Source: Naegleria lovaniensis
Lineage: Eukaryota > Heterolobosea > Eutetramitea > Acrasida > Naegleriidae
DNA: 64,000 bases
Assembly (NCBI RefSeq): GCF_003324165.1
Contig: NW_025407831.1
Coordinates: forward strand, 372,001 to 436,000
Direction: 5' to 3'
The first letter of the stretch is position 1. Each line of letters opens with the position of its first letter. The position numbers were made by a program, and so were the translations under genes. Of this stretch, positions 46,351-57,953 are shown piece by piece. The notes beneath the pieces were generated by a model. The model did no database searches. It was not told where the DNA came from and saw nothing but the letters and a program-made list of their open reading frames with translations.

Positions 46351-47547
46351 ATGTCTTCTTCGCAATCACAGCCAACACTGTCCCTTGATGATGAAGAGCT
46401 GGATTATGTGGTGGCTGAAAATATCACTACCTTTGTAGCATCAAAACAACCTTTGTCGATCACATCTTCATCAGATACACCTCAACGTGCGAAGAAACTA
46501 TTAAACAATAATTTTAATTCTCCAGCAACACCAATTCATAAGAGGATGGATTCCATCTCGCAAACTTTCATTATGAATCTAAGTCCGTTGCGTGATATCA
46601 AGGAAGATAAATTCTATGAAGTTGAAACACAATTGCAAACATGGATTGAGAAGACTTTGAATATTCAGTTCGCAAAAAAAGAATCGGGATATAAGGAACC
46701 ATCATCATCTTCATCCGATGTTACCACAAGGAAAGAAAGTTCAAGAAACTTTTACTATAATCTTGAAAATGGATACATTCTTTGCAATTTACTTCATTTC
46801 TACTTTCCAAATTATATCAACATGGAAAAGGTTGTCAAATTTGATCAACAATTATTTACTCTAACGAATGACAAGACATACAACAGTAATTACTTGTGCA
46901 ATGCCAAAAACAACATGGCTCTGTTTTTGGCTGGTTTGCGAAAGATTGATGGCTTTCCTGTAGATTTGTTATTTAACTTTGAAGATGTATTCTTGCAGAA
47001 AAATAAGAAATTAATTTTATGCTCTCTTACTCAACTACATGAGAAAGCTCTCTTCTTCAGACATCAACAAAAGGAAATTGAAAAAGAATATCAAGAAGAA
47101 CAGAAGTTCTTTGAAGAGTTTGAAGAGGATCTTCGTTCCATTCAAGAGGATGAATTGTCATCTGGAATTATTTCTCCAAGAGACAATCCAGAGCTTGCCA
47201 AAGTTGTTTTGGATAAGCTTAAGAGAGAATCTGTTGCTGTAACTCCAACAACAGAACAATTTCTTCCTCCACCGCCTTTGTTATCCACAAATCAGTTACA
47301 AGTACAGACCAAGAAAACTCCCAGTCCATCACAACGGCCACCCCTACCTCCACTTCCTAAAACGCACAAAACTCAGCCATCAGATTCCATAGCAGATTTC
47401 TTAGATCAGTTGGACGCATCTTCAAATGAGGATAATACTGGTAGTGCCATCAAGAGCATTATTTCAGTTTTCACACTACCATTGGTAATTGTGTTTGTAC
47501 TCTTCCTAAAGGTCTACACAATATTTGGAAAAAAGAAAATGCAATAA
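46351..47547 (+). CDS. tail-anchored calponin-homology-domain protein
   Basis: A 398-residue single exon. Residues 1-90 are Ser/Thr/Asn-rich. Residues about 90-230 form a CH-like fold: EVETQLQTWIEKTLNIQF, then an insert, YYNLENGYILCNLLHFYFP, NAKNNMALFLAGLRKIDGF and LFNFEDVFLQKNKKLILCSL. A charged helix follows (QQKEIEKEYQEEQKFFEEF), then a Pro-rich segment (FLPPPPLL, RPPLPPLP) that could bind SH3 domains or profilin. The last 30 residues hold one hydrophobic helix (IISVFTLPLVIVFVLFLKVY) followed by KKKMQ, the layout of a tail anchor. CH domains of this type bind actin or act as adaptors, so an actin-to-membrane linker is the natural inference. Confidence 0.75.
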   Translation: MSSSQSQPTLSLDDEELDYVVAENITTFVASKQPLSITSSSDTPQRAKKLLNNNFNSPATPIHKRMDSISQTFIMNLSPLRDIKEDKFYEVETQLQTWIEKTLNIQFAKKESGYKEPSSSSSDVTTRKESSRNFYYNLENGYILCNLLHFYFPNYINMEKVVKFDQQLFTLTNDKTYNSNYLCNAKNNMALFLAGLRKIDGFPVDLLFNFEDVFLQKNKKLILCSLTQLHEKALFFRHQQKEIEKEYQEEQKFFEEFEEDLRSIQEDELSSGIISPRDNPELAKVVLDKLKRESVAVTPTTEQFLPPPPLLSTNQLQVQTKKTPSPSQRPPLPPLPKTHKTQPSDSIADFLDQLDASSNEDNTGSAIKSIISVFTLPLVIVFVLFLKVYTIFGKKKMQ

Positions 47548-47558
47548 TGAGTCATTCT

Positions 47559-49501
47559 CTATTTTTTACTATTCATGGAAATGATCTCTTTCCAATCAAT
47601 TTCCTTGACAACTGGATTGTTTAGCCACACTTCAGATAAAGTATGTACATTCTCAGCTTCACTCTTGAACTCTTCGCATTCTTGTCTTGTTCTTTCAATC
47701 AGTGGAAGCCAATGCTCTTTTTGGGTTTGCTCTAATTCAGTGTTGTCTTCAATGATTTGTTGTACAACATCCTCACCGAGTTGTTGTTCGAACGCCTGCA
47801 TGTGTGTGATAAGCTCGGTCATGTTTGCCTTTTCATTCTCTAGCGAGGTCAATTCTTTTTTCATGTTCATGACATGGGGCAGTAGGTATTCAATGGCCTT
47901 ATATTCACTGAAGTGCAAACTCTTCGTAAGCTCTTTGAGTGCGGTTCCAAGCTCATCCTGCACAAATATCGAGAGATCTTTTCGTAACACTCTCTTCTCT
48001 CCACACTCCGTATGTATTAGATAATCGAGAGGTATTTTACATGCCAAATTGCATTCGTTCTCCATGATATTTCCCAGTGTTTCCATAATGGAAGCAAACG
48101 GCTCTGCAAGAGGAGGTATTTTCTCTGTTATAAATCTCTTAATGTATTCCTTTTGTTTTGTGTAATTCCTTACAATTCTATCACACTCACTGAAAAGCTG
48201 TTGAATTTTTTCGTATTTAGCTTTTCTGAATTCTTTTAACTTGTGAATGTCTTGTTGCTTTTGGATCATATGCTGTCGAATCAGCTTTTTTTCTTCTCTA
48301 TCCTGTGTTAATGAAGCAATGTATTCCTCTAAAATTACTCTAACAACTCTGAATTGGCAAAGTTCAATTTCCTTTCTTCTCAATTCATCAATGTAAACAG
48401 ACTTGTCCCCAGCATACTTCTTGTCATTTCTGAAAGGCTTTCGTTTTGCTTTTCGTATGTCCTACGTATTTCTTCAGCAGATTTGGATAAACTGAAAATA
48501 TATAAAATGTCGAAAAAGCTCAAGATCATTGAGATAGCACAACTTACGACTCTGTTTCAGTAAATCTATAAATGTGGTTTCTTCGTTCCAGTTCCAGTAA
48601 TTTTTCAACTTCCATAACCCTTTCTTTTCCAGCTTTTTGATTCGTCATGACATTCTCAGAAAAGTGGCGTAAGTTGATAAGATTCTCCTTATAAATATCA
48701 CATATGAAATCTAAAAATTGAGGTACATTGTTGAGATATTCAGTATCGAATTGGAGGTTATTGAAATCCATTTCTTGAAAGCCCATAGTTGGATTTTTCT
48801 TGAATAAATTAAATGATTTGTTCAATCGGTCCTCCATTACTTTTCGGATTTGATTAATATTTACACTTTTCAGATTTCTCAGGTTTGTACAATTAGAATT
48901 CAGTCGTGAGTTATATTCATTAATAATTGAAATGTTATGTTTACATTGTTCATCAAAGGCTTTCATTAAATAATTCTCCTGAGATTCCTTCTGTCGTTCC
49001 TTTCTCTTTTTATCGAGAGATTGTTGCAATTCTTTGATTTTTCTTCTGAGTGTTTCAATTTCATCCTCCATACTCGGTAATTTGTTGGATTTAATTTCAT
49101 TAATTGTTGATTTTACATTTTCAATTTCTCTTATTAATTGTTGCCTCTTCTTCGTTCTTCTTCAAGAGCCTGCTGAACTTTCACTCCGCTCCTAAATATT
49201 TGTAATCAAAGCCATTCAACATTCATGAACCAATTCATGAACAATCCACTTACAGTTTTAAATTCTTTTTTACAATTTCAACCTTTGCAGGATGATACAC
49301 AAAGCGAATCAGAAATTTCCATATCGGAATCATATTTCCTCGACAGACCTCCCGAATGTTGAATAGCTGTGGGATATCTTTATCGTTGAAACGTAGTTCC
49401 CTACGGCACCACTCTTCAATGTCTTGTGCTAGTTTTCCTGGTTGTGTGAGACTTGCATCTCCCATTCTGCAATCGGGAATGAATGGCCGTTGGTGTTGCA
49501 T
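47559..49501 (-). CDS. augmin-like complex subunit, HAUS5-like
   Basis: Exons 49501-49254, 49191-48548 and 48491-47559. The N-terminal 80 residues match the HAUS5 start: DIEEWCRRELRFNDKDIPQL, then the conserved CRGNMIPIWKFLIRF and HPAKVEIVKKNL. The rest is almost entirely charged coiled coil (EDEIETLRRKIKELQQSLDK, LEEYIASLTQDREEKK and so on), as expected for an augmin subunit of about 640 residues. Frame breaks near 49,155 (ERRR then RQQLIREIENVK) and near 48,437 (YEKQ then KRKPFRNDKKYAGD) each fit one missing A. Augmin recruits gamma-tubulin complexes to existing microtubules and so amplifies the spindle. The call rests on the N-terminal block; coiled coils alone would not support it. Stop is close to and convergent with the CH protein. 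Confidence 0.6.
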
Positions 49502-49566
49502 TTTTGAATTTCTTTTGTGTGGAAAAAGGCGCCAAGTCTTGCGAAATGAAAATTGGCAATAAAATT

Positions 49567-52500
49567 TTATTCATCTTTACTAACTTCCACGTGTCTTGTT
49601 GCTTCAGTTGTGTTCTGGATTTCCAGATTTCCAGAATTGTTACTATCGGTCGTAGTGCTGGCATTAATGACAGGCATCATGGTTTCCAAATTCTCATTCA
49701 ACACAGAAGAGCATAAAGGATGGCCGGCAGTGATTGAGACAGGAAGTTCATGCTCCACACGTCGAATTTCCTGGATGAGTAAATCATGAATTGAGCTTCT
49801 TGTGTCAAGAATTGTGTAATTTTTGAGGGTTGGAATTGGATTAAATCTTCTTTCATAGCGAGGAACTGTGGCCTTAAATCCACCTGAAACAAACGTGCTG
49901 GCATGCTTGAAAAACTTGGATCCATTAAATAAATTACTGATATAGTCCTTCACTGGGGAATCTGGATGTTCAGAAAGAACAGCTCCCACATAATCAGTAA
50001 AATCTAACACATAGAACTGATAAAATCTTGCAATTTCACGCAAAAGTCCAGAAACATATCTGAACTCCCAACTGTTCATATCCTCAAAGCTAAGAAGCTT
50101 GCTAATCACCAATCTTGTCATTATATAAACTGTTTCTCGAATTTCTCCAATCAACATTTTGAAAGCTGTGGATTCTAAACCTGTGACTTTGTCAAGGGGG
50201 TCTTCTTCAGGAACATTAGGATCTTTTTTAAGCTTTGGTATCGTGTCACTGGTACAAATAGAATCGTTGCCATATTCATAGGCTCTAAGGGCTCTAACTA
50301 TTTGAGCATCAATACATGACTTCATAATGTCCCATGAGTAGGCAAAAGAAAATAGTAGTGAGCTATCAGAAAACAAGAAATTAGCGACGCTTTGGGCATT
50401 CACAATGTCGTGTTGAAGAAGTAATTTCTTCATAAACAGAATAATTCTTTGGGGGGACTTGAACCAGAACAGCCATAATGACCTGATGAGGTTAACCCGT
50501 TGATAGACAGTATCATGGTCTATTAGTTGTTTGATGACTTCTTTGTATCTCGATAGAATGTCACTAAACTCTGATAGATTCTTTTGGCTAGCGAGAGACA
50601 AGCCGCAGCTCAAAAACATGTCCAATAGCAATATCTTGTCTTCTTTACATTGCAAAGTGGCAAGTAAATCTAGCATTTCATTGACATCCTTTTTTTGTCG
50701 CATTGCTTCCAATATCTTTGACGAGTCGTCAGCATGAGGACTACCAGTGGAAAATCTGAAATTGGCATCAGGGGCGTTTGGCAAAAATTTAGCAAAAGGT
50801 ACTCCTGTAAGATCTTCGTCTTCGTTGTATCTCAAGTCCTCATCAAATTTGTCCTCTGTCAGGTTTGATGACCCCTTAATTGATCTCTTAACCTTGTTCA
50901 TGTATGTAACGTGTAAGGTTCTCTGAAGCACCAATCTAATAAATTGCTCTCTTTTCTTGTTTATGGTTAAGTTGGGATCACTTAGAATGTATACCCATTT
51001 ATCCCAATCCCACTTGCAGTCGAAATGACTCAAATAATAGGACATGAGTGATGTAAATCTTTGCATACAACATTCATCGTCAAACATGTCTATCTTTTCA
51101 AAAACATAGTTAATGTACTTCTTAACTATCTCTCTAGAAAAATTATCTTTTGTACATTTCTGTAAGCACATTCCAATTACCACCACATTGTAAAAGTGTA
51201 TCTTAACTGGAGGTGATGGAAGCAAGCACATTACTCCTAGAATAACATCAATTGCCATGTGTTGAAAATATTCTCCACTTGGATCAAGGTCATTTAAAAT
51301 TGCCAATTCTTTTTCTTCCAAGCTTTTTGGTTTGTTATCTTTGTTTTCGTTAGTAAATGCAGCAGTAGCAAGATCTCCAGCCCAAGCGTACAATCTACTA
51401 ACGCAGTCTCTATGAGACCCATTAAAAAAGTATAACAAATCAGTAATGTATTCCTCTATCACAAGTCTGTCAATAGGGGAGAGTAGATGCAGAGTGCTAG
51501 ACATCATTTCTTCATATAGTCCAAGTCTTCCTTTGAAGATGCAGCCTTTAGAAACATTTTCATGAGAACCAACGTCAATTAGATGTTCGTCAATAGGGAA
51601 TTCAATCTTGTGCATTCTAGCATCTGCCAAATCGCTCTCTGAAAACAATAAATGTGGCTTAAGTAAACTTTTGATTTCCTTAATTTGAGTTTGATCCGAT
51701 AGAAAGAATCTGAATTGGTCCCACATGACCATGAGGCAATCTTTTTGACCATTGAAAACTTTGTAGAGGGTAAAGTCAAATTGACTATAAACGTCAAAAT
51801 ATTTAGTAAGCTTCGTTGTCAACTCCGAAGTAAACACGCTGTTCTCTTTAAATATCTCAATTCCCCATGGAAGTGAGCCTAAAATTGTGTACATATAGTT
51901 CATGCCCATAATGTCATTGGAATATTTTAGAGCCAAGTCGACGAATTTATCCAGTACATAAAACGCATCGTTTTCAGAAACAAGCTTTTGGCGCATCAAT
52001 TCAAAAATAAATCTGAAAAGTGCCTTGAGACGAATCCAGTCATAGTGATTATGGCTTTGAATAACGTGCTCAAGTGTTAATTGAACGATGTACTCTCCAA
52101 ATTTTGGTATCTTTTTGTTCACTAATGCAACTAATGTGCAGTATAGAGAGGTTTTAACAGGAAAATCAGTAATACTATTAACATAAGTGTTACATATTTC
52201 TAAAAAGTTCGCCTGTGTAACTAACTTACCATTGCATGACAATGTCTGATATTGTAGGAATGTGCGTTTGATAGTCATCTTGAAGATCATTAGAAATAAG
52301 TCCGGCGACCTCTTTCAACTTAGATACTATAGCTTCATCCGATCGATCCTCTTCACACATTAAAATGATGGCACGATAAGTCGTATATGATTCAATCTCC
52401 TCGTCCCATTCATCTCGTTCAATTTTTTTCTTTTTGAGGGATGACTGAAAATCGGCACTCGATGGAGAAGGAGGCTTTTCTTCGGAATCACTTCTTTTTC

Positions 52501-52816
52501 GTTTTTGATAATTATTGTTGTTATTGAAAGATGGCTGATTGTTATAGCTACCATATTGTGAGGCATCAATTGGTGAAGCTTGATTTCTCGAAATATTGCC
52601 TGAAGCAGAAGGATGATGTTGGCCAGATCTGACTGGTGAAGGTCTGTTATTATCACTCTTTGCTATCGGTTTTTCTTCCTCATCACTCAATTTTTCTCGT
52701 CTTCTCCGTTTAATATAATCGTCATCATCCGATTCGTCAGACTCGTCCGAAAGATTTCGATGATGCTGATACCGCGATTGTTGCTCAGCAAGGTTAGAAC
52801 GCATTTTTTTTTTCAT
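49567..52816 (-). CDS. NCBP1: nuclear cap-binding protein subunit 1 (CBP80)
   Basis: CBP80 with CBP20 binds the 5' cap of nuclear transcripts and links capping to splicing, export and decay. The first 130 residues are acidic/Ser/Asn-rich with basic clusters (IKRRRREKLS), then the MIF4G domain starts (IVSKLKEVAGLISNDLQDDY). It continues with KTSLYCTLVALVNKKIPKFG, YDWIRLKALFRFIFELM and MYTILGSLPWGIEIF. Two further helical domains follow, with LFSFAYSWDIMKSCIDAQIV near the middle of the last one. The junction near 52,226-52,245 is unclear: the first frame runs into GTAAGT right after VMQW, while the other frame is open across it. A very short intron, a missing base or both could explain this. 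The protein is longer than the human one (about 790) mainly at the N-terminus. Starts at ATG 52816 or 52804. Confidence 0.8.
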
Positions 52817-53030
52817 TCAACCTGCATCTTGAGAGACAAGTGATGTTGGTCTGTTTGGAGTAAGCAATAGTATCATAAGCAAGGAAGCCAATTGATTAAT
52901 AATGTATTATTATTATTGTTTAATTGTTGGCGACAGAAAATTTTTGGATATCACCCCAAGTTTGGATATGAATGAAAAAAATCCAAATCATCAATAATTT
53001 ATTTTTTTATTTTGAAAAACAAAACAAAAA

Positions 53031-54010
53031 ATGAAAACAACGATAGTAGCAACGCTCATGGTGGTGTCCATGGTGATCGCCATGATGGTCGTAGAGGCAA
53101 CCACTGTTCCAGCGTTGGTGTGGAGCGGAAAGAGACAACTTGGTTTATCTAAATTTTCGTCATTGAGAAGTGTGTTATCTGAATCATCAACAGTTGCCGT
53201 TTTTTTACATCATCAGGTAAGTAGTATTCATTACCACCAACAACAATATCCAATGAATTTATCCAACAAATCGTCGACGGAATGCTCTATCATAACATCA
53301 AACAACAATAGTTACGTTCTGATGAATTTTTGGAGAACTCGGGAGCCTTCATGAAGAATCCTGATGAAGTCAATGCTTTCCCATTCCTGAAGAGAGCCAT
53401 GGCAAACGATGCTAGCGCTTCTTTCCCAAACGTAAATGAAGAGGAATTGAAATCAATTTTGCCATCTGAATTCACTTATACAATTACTGACGATAGCAGC
53501 ATGTCTTCCGAAAAAGTTATCTCATTGAAGGATTTCTTATCTTCTCCAAATCAATACTTGAGAAAGGGTGGAAAGTATCTTTTTGTGTTCTCTGATATCC
53601 ATCGTAGTGATGCAAAAGCTAGAGATTTGTTGGTTGAATATGACTCTATTGTTCAAAATGTTGCTTCTTCTTTGAACCAATTGACAAATGGGGACTTTAT
53701 TTGTCTCTTCTCTGCTCAGCAAGCTACTCCTCTTTCAAATCCTTTTGCTCGCCAACTTCTCTCTTCCAGAAATTCTGAGAGCGAATATGAAGTTTACAGA
53801 ACATTGTCTTCAAGTGCCAACAACCCATACTCACCATATACTAATGGTACCACCAACAATTTGATGATTGATGGAGAAATTGCAGCTGGAACTATTGTCG
53901 GATTATTCCTTGTGTTCTTCCTTGTTATTGCTATTGTTTTCCTTATGAATTTGAAGACATCTCCACATATTACTGACCTTGCTAACACTGAGGAAAAGAA
54001 GAATAACTAA
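53031..54010 (+). CDS. V-ATPase accessory subunit S1-like type I membrane protein
   Basis: Exons 53031-53216 and 53312-54010 splice in phase (Gln, then LRSDEFLENSGAF) to 294 residues. The signal peptide is plain (IVATLMVVSMVIAMMVVEA), followed at once by a luminal domain opening PALVWSGKRQLG, the kind of start seen in Ac45/ATP6AP1 and yeast Voa1/Big1. The luminal part contains YLFVFSDIHRSDAKARDLLV and one N-glycosylation site near NGTTNN. The single membrane helix near the C-terminus (AAGTIVGLFLVFFLVIAIVF) runs straight into LMNLKT, which matches the LxSLKT end of ATP6AP1, and then a short polar tail. This subunit helps assemble the V-ATPase membrane sector in the ER. The luminal domain is shorter than in animals, as in yeast. 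Confidence 0.75.
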
Positions 54011-54128
54011 AATTTTAAATTAATTTAACATCTACGATCAGTTAACCATAAAACAACTTTATTAATACTGCTTTGTTTGATGATTAACACTATTGGTGCT
54101 TTGAATTGCGTCCAAAACGATTTTTTCT

Positions 54129-56267
54129 CTACAGCGAAGATTTTTGTTTTATTGCTTGCTCTCTCCACCTCCTGGACAAATTATTTGCTAGTTTGGATTG
54201 TAGAGAGGTGTCCTGAGCTTTGTTCGACGGCACTCTTGCCACTTCATCACTAAAACATACAGTTTTTGGTTGGCTAACTTTCTTCATGATTAGCGGTGAA
54301 ATCGAACAATTCATTTGGTTGTGATGATTTTCAACACAGCCTTGCACAAACATTTTTGCAAATCCAGGAATGCAAGCCTCTGTGTCGTTAAACAATTGTT
54401 TTAAATCTTCAATTTGCTTGAGTTTCTTGTCAGAGTCATGTGGAGTGCCAGCCACATGCCCAGATAAGCTAGCCTCAATGATGTTCATATAAATGTTCTT
54501 GTTGTACATGTTTTCTTTGTGTTGCGATGTAGCAGCGTGTTTGTCTTTCTCCAACCGGTCCTCTATTGTGTTCGTGACAGTTAGAGGCAAGGTTTCGGAA
54601 GTGGTGGACACATGTGATGCGTCCTCTGCAATTTCACTGCTGGACGAAGGAAATGGAGCTGCATTTGAATGGGAAGAGCTTTCGGTGGTGGAATTTCTAA
54701 CAAATTCAACTTGCGAAATTGAGTGGTTGTGTTCTCTGGGAGATACAATTTTTAGTGTACGGTATTCGTTGTCACTACTTGAAGGGCTACTTATCTCATC
54801 GCTCATGCTCTCGTCTGAACTTCCATCACTAAGATCATCGTTGTCATTCAAGTTCGATATTTTATCAATAGCTGTCTTACTGGACAAGTCAACACCTTCT
54901 TTGGCAAAATCAAGGTGAATGTTTGCCAAAGTATTGATCGAACTCTTCTTCTTTCGTCTGACAGTGCTTTTGAAATCCCAATAGCTGTTGCTTTCTCCCT
55001 CTTCTTCATCAGATGAGGCATATGAATTTGAGTCGCTAGAGAATGAGCTGTTTGCATCTTTCTTGGTACTCTCGTATTGGTTTTTCTTTTCAATCAAATC
55101 AATAAGAATGGTGGTTTTTTTTGCTGTCTTAATAAATTTGTGTTTCAGCAGTTCTTTAGCTGAGAGTCGTTCTGTTGGATCTTTTTTCAAGCAAAGGGAA
55201 ACAAATTCTTTAAATGGTTTTGAAAATTGGCCTTCTAATGTTGGTGGTTCATTCTTGGGTATTAAAAATAGTGACTTCATTGGATCGTCCCCATAATAAG
55301 GTGGAAATCCTTTGGCCATTTCAATCGCTGTAATTCCCAATGACCAAATGTCTGCTTTTTCAGTATATCCTGACTGTTTGATGACCTCAGGTGCCACTAA
55401 AATTACAATAATTAATCGTTAACATGACTTTTTCGATATCTACTTACTCCAAAATGGCGTTCCAACAAAGGAATGACGTTTGTTTACGGTGCTTGAAAGC
55501 TGACCAGCAACTCCAAGGTCAGCTAGCTTCACTGCTCCTTCATCGCTAATTAAAACGTTGGCTGCTTTGATATCTCTATGAATTAGACCAATTCCATGCA
55601 AATATTCAAGACCATACAATATCTCCCTCAATATTGTTGCAATGTATTTTTCTTCAAACTTTCCTCCATTAGGTTTCATTAAATCCAAAACTGATCCTCC
55701 ACTTAAATATTCCATTACAATTAATAGTTTGGTATCTTGAACAATGCTTCCATAGACTGAAACTACATGAGGTGATGAGCATTGGAGTAAAACATGAATT
55801 TCTTTTTGAATGACCTCAATATCATCTTCCGATTTTTCTAAATCGATAGACTTGATGGCTACGATGGCATCAGTTTTCTTGTTCCTTCTACAATTGTAGT
55901 AAGTAATTTTTGAATTTATGGGTTATGATGCATCAATTTCATGTGGCAATACATACGCTGTATACACCTCACCAAACGAGCCTTTCCCTATTTTTGAAAG
56001 TTTTTGATAATCACCATAATTAGGAGAGAAGGGTTCTCGTGAGGATGAAAGATAGCTGGTACTTCCTGAGGGTGATGGCATTGATGATGCTTGAAAACTA
56101 CTTGGTGAGTAGTTTGATAACTTAGAGATGGGTGGAGTTGAGGAAGGAGAGAAAAAGACATGTTCCTGAGAAGACGATCTTTGAGGAATTGGAATGCCAA
56201 CCGAAGATGATGATAGGCTCTCCTTGGTTGGACTAGACACATGACCTGATGGTGGTGGGTTGTTCAT
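54129..56267 (-). CDS. Ste20/GCK-family protein kinase
   Basis: Exons 56267-55957, 55887-55448 and 55396-54129 splice in phase to 672 residues. After a Ser/Pro-rich start (about 90 residues) the kinase begins [18 protein letters not shown], with the Lys in [11 protein letters not shown], gatekeeper area [16 protein letters not shown], catalytic loop [11 protein letters not shown], activation segment start [10 protein letters not shown], and the Ste20 signature [20 protein letters not shown], which spans the last intron. This layout matches MST/SOK-type germinal-centre kinases. The DFG motif reads DLG, a tolerated variant in a few kinases. The C-terminal 350 residues are acidic and Ser-rich ([18 protein letters not shown]) without a SARAH domain that I can see; the end contains [13 protein letters not shown]. 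Role could be polarity, stress or Hippo-like signalling; undecided. Confidence 0.88.
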
Positions 56268-56631
56268 GACGAGAATTCTGTAAGCCTTTAATAATTATTA
56301 TTTTTCAATTTGATCTCCTCTCAGTTGATTTGTTGAGGTAAACCGTGATGAGCTTCTTTGAATAATCTTCGGAATGATGATGATGCAAGTAGAGTAGATC
56401 AACAACTTGTAGGCATCTGATGGCTTTCAGCTCACTTGTAGATCTACAATTTTTTGTCAGTTATGGATCCATGCGTCGGAAATGGAAAAAGAGATGCCTC
56501 TGAGTTGCATGTTCTGAGGCTCAACATGCTGCTAAGGAGAGATAAGAAAGAATTCAATACTCTGAATAAAAGCTACAATGTGTGCTGTTATTGGTGTCAT
56601 GTTGTTGATTACATACATCATATTACATACA
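56268..56631. other. intergenic stretch, nothing recognised
   Basis: About 360 bp between the Aurora stop and the start of the Ste20 kinase, both on the minus strand. A plus-strand frame of 69 residues lies here but has no features. Likely promoter of the Ste20 gene and the 3' end of Aurora. Confidence 0.35.
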
Positions 56632-57765
56632 TCATGCTTGCTCACAACCACAATATTTGGTAATAAAGGCATGTTGCAGAACTTGATCCAAAGTGATACG
56701 CTCAGTTGGCTCTTTGACAAGTAGTTTCTTCACCAAATCCTTCGCTTCTTCGCTAACGTGCTCTGGGAATGTATATCTCACAGCTACAATATTCCTCATG
56801 GTGGATTTATCATCATTGGCATAGAAAGGAGGATTTCCTGTTAAGAATTCAAAACAAAGAACTCCAATACACCACAAGTCGACTGTTGCATTGTGAGCCT
56901 TCTTTTCAATCATCTCAGGAGGAAGATAGTCCAATGTTCCACACAAAGTCCTTCTTCTGCTGGATGGAGCATGAACAGCCCAACCAAAATCAGCAATTTT
57001 GATTTCACCATTAGCATCAAGGAGTAAGTTTTCTGGCTTAATATCACGATGGATCACATGCTTGGAAGCACAATATTTAAGAGCACGTGCCATTTGGTAC
57101 ATGAACTTGGCCGTTTGTTCCTCTGAAAATCTTCGACACTTTTGCAGATAATTATACATTTCTCCACCAGGAGCATACTCGAGAATTAAATACACTCGAT
57201 CCTTATCGTGGAAGAAGCCAAATAATCGAAGAATATTCTTGTGTCTGAGATGAGATTGAATTTCAATTTCTCTTCGGAGTTGGTGGGCAACCTTTTCCTT
57301 CTCCAGTTGCTTTTTATCTAATAATTTGAGAGCTACAATATATTTGGATTTCTTCTCTCGTGCTAAATACACTCGACCAAACTTGCCAGTACCCAGTGGT
57401 TTACCAATTTCAAAATCATCAATCGTCCAATCATTACGAGGCTGATCAGGGTAACAAATTTCATCTTCTGAACCATTGTTTTGAGAGGAAGTAGTAGAGC
57501 GTACAGGGAGTGGTTTGGATGCACGTTGTGGTTGGGATGATGCAGAGAGTGGTCGGGAGATTCCAACTGATGGTTGTTGTTGTGGATTCATCAGTGTTGT
57601 TGATGTTGTTGGGTTGTTCTTCTTGAGAGGTTGTTGTTGTGGTATTGCAAATCCAGAGGTTTGTGCAACCACGTTTGGATGGACCCTCCCTGGATTCTCC
57701 TTGTTGTTTAATTCTACTAATTGTTGTTGTTGCTGTTGCTGTTTGGAATTGTGAAACGGATTCAT
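56632..57765 (-). CDS. AURK: Aurora kinase
   Basis: A 377-residue single exon. The kinase domain starts [20 protein letters not shown] (P-loop 125-132), with Lys147 in [10 protein letters not shown], hinge [15 protein letters not shown], catalytic loop [11 protein letters not shown] (239-249), DFGW (259-262) and the Aurora-specific activation loop [20 protein letters not shown] with the expected phospho-Thr at 273. The helix [19 protein letters not shown] follows. All are family-typical, so the call is firm. The first 110 residues are disordered with a Gln tract (residues 9-15) and include NNKENPGR, a KEN box of the kind that directs APC/C-dependent destruction after mitosis, also found near the N-terminus of other Auroras. 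One gene cannot say whether it acts as A, B or a single dual-role Aurora. Divergent from the myosin gene across 190 bp. Confidence 0.95.
   Translation of the reverse strand: MNPFHNSKQQQQQQQLVELNNKENPGRVHPNVVAQTSGFAIPQQQPLKKNNPTTSTTLMNPQQQPSVGISRPLSASSQPQRASKPLPVRSTTSSQNNGSEDEICYPDQPRNDWTIDDFEIGKPLGTGKFGRVYLAREKKSKYIVALKLLDKKQLEKEKVAHQLRREIEIQSHLRHKNILRLFGFFHDKDRVYLILEYAPGGEMYNYLQKCRRFSEEQTAKFMYQMARALKYCASKHVIHRDIKPENLLLDANGEIKIADFGWAVHAPSSRRRTLCGTLDYLPPEMIEKKAHNATVDLWCIGVLCFEFLTGNPPFYANDDKSTMRNIVAVRYTFPEHVSEEAKDLVKKLLVKEPTERITLDQVLQHAFITKYCGCEQA
57715..57745 (-). repeat. CAA/CAG trinucleotide tract encoding poly-Gln
   Basis: A run of imperfect CAR codons inside the Aurora gene codes for seven consecutive Gln near its N-terminus. 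Similar short Gln, Asn, Ser and His tracts occur in many proteins of the window; this one is listed because it sits in a well-known kinase. Confidence 0.7.
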
Positions 57766-57953
57766 TTGTTCTTTTTTTTTAAAATGATGTAACGGTCATC
57801 ATTGGCGGCTGTTTAAAGTTCTCGTTTCGCTGCCAACTGTCACGCTGCAAAAGATCGTTTACTGAGAACAACCTCAATACCAAATCCTTCCACAAAATTA
57901 TTTCTTTTCATTCTTTCCTTTACAAGCCAGTAAAACAGAATTCATAATTAAAA

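Noticed and set aside
40522-57765. Functional mitosis gene cluster (KATNAL2, HAUS5-like, Aurora)
   Set aside because: The genes are separated by unrelated ones on both strands; nothing suggests joint regulation.
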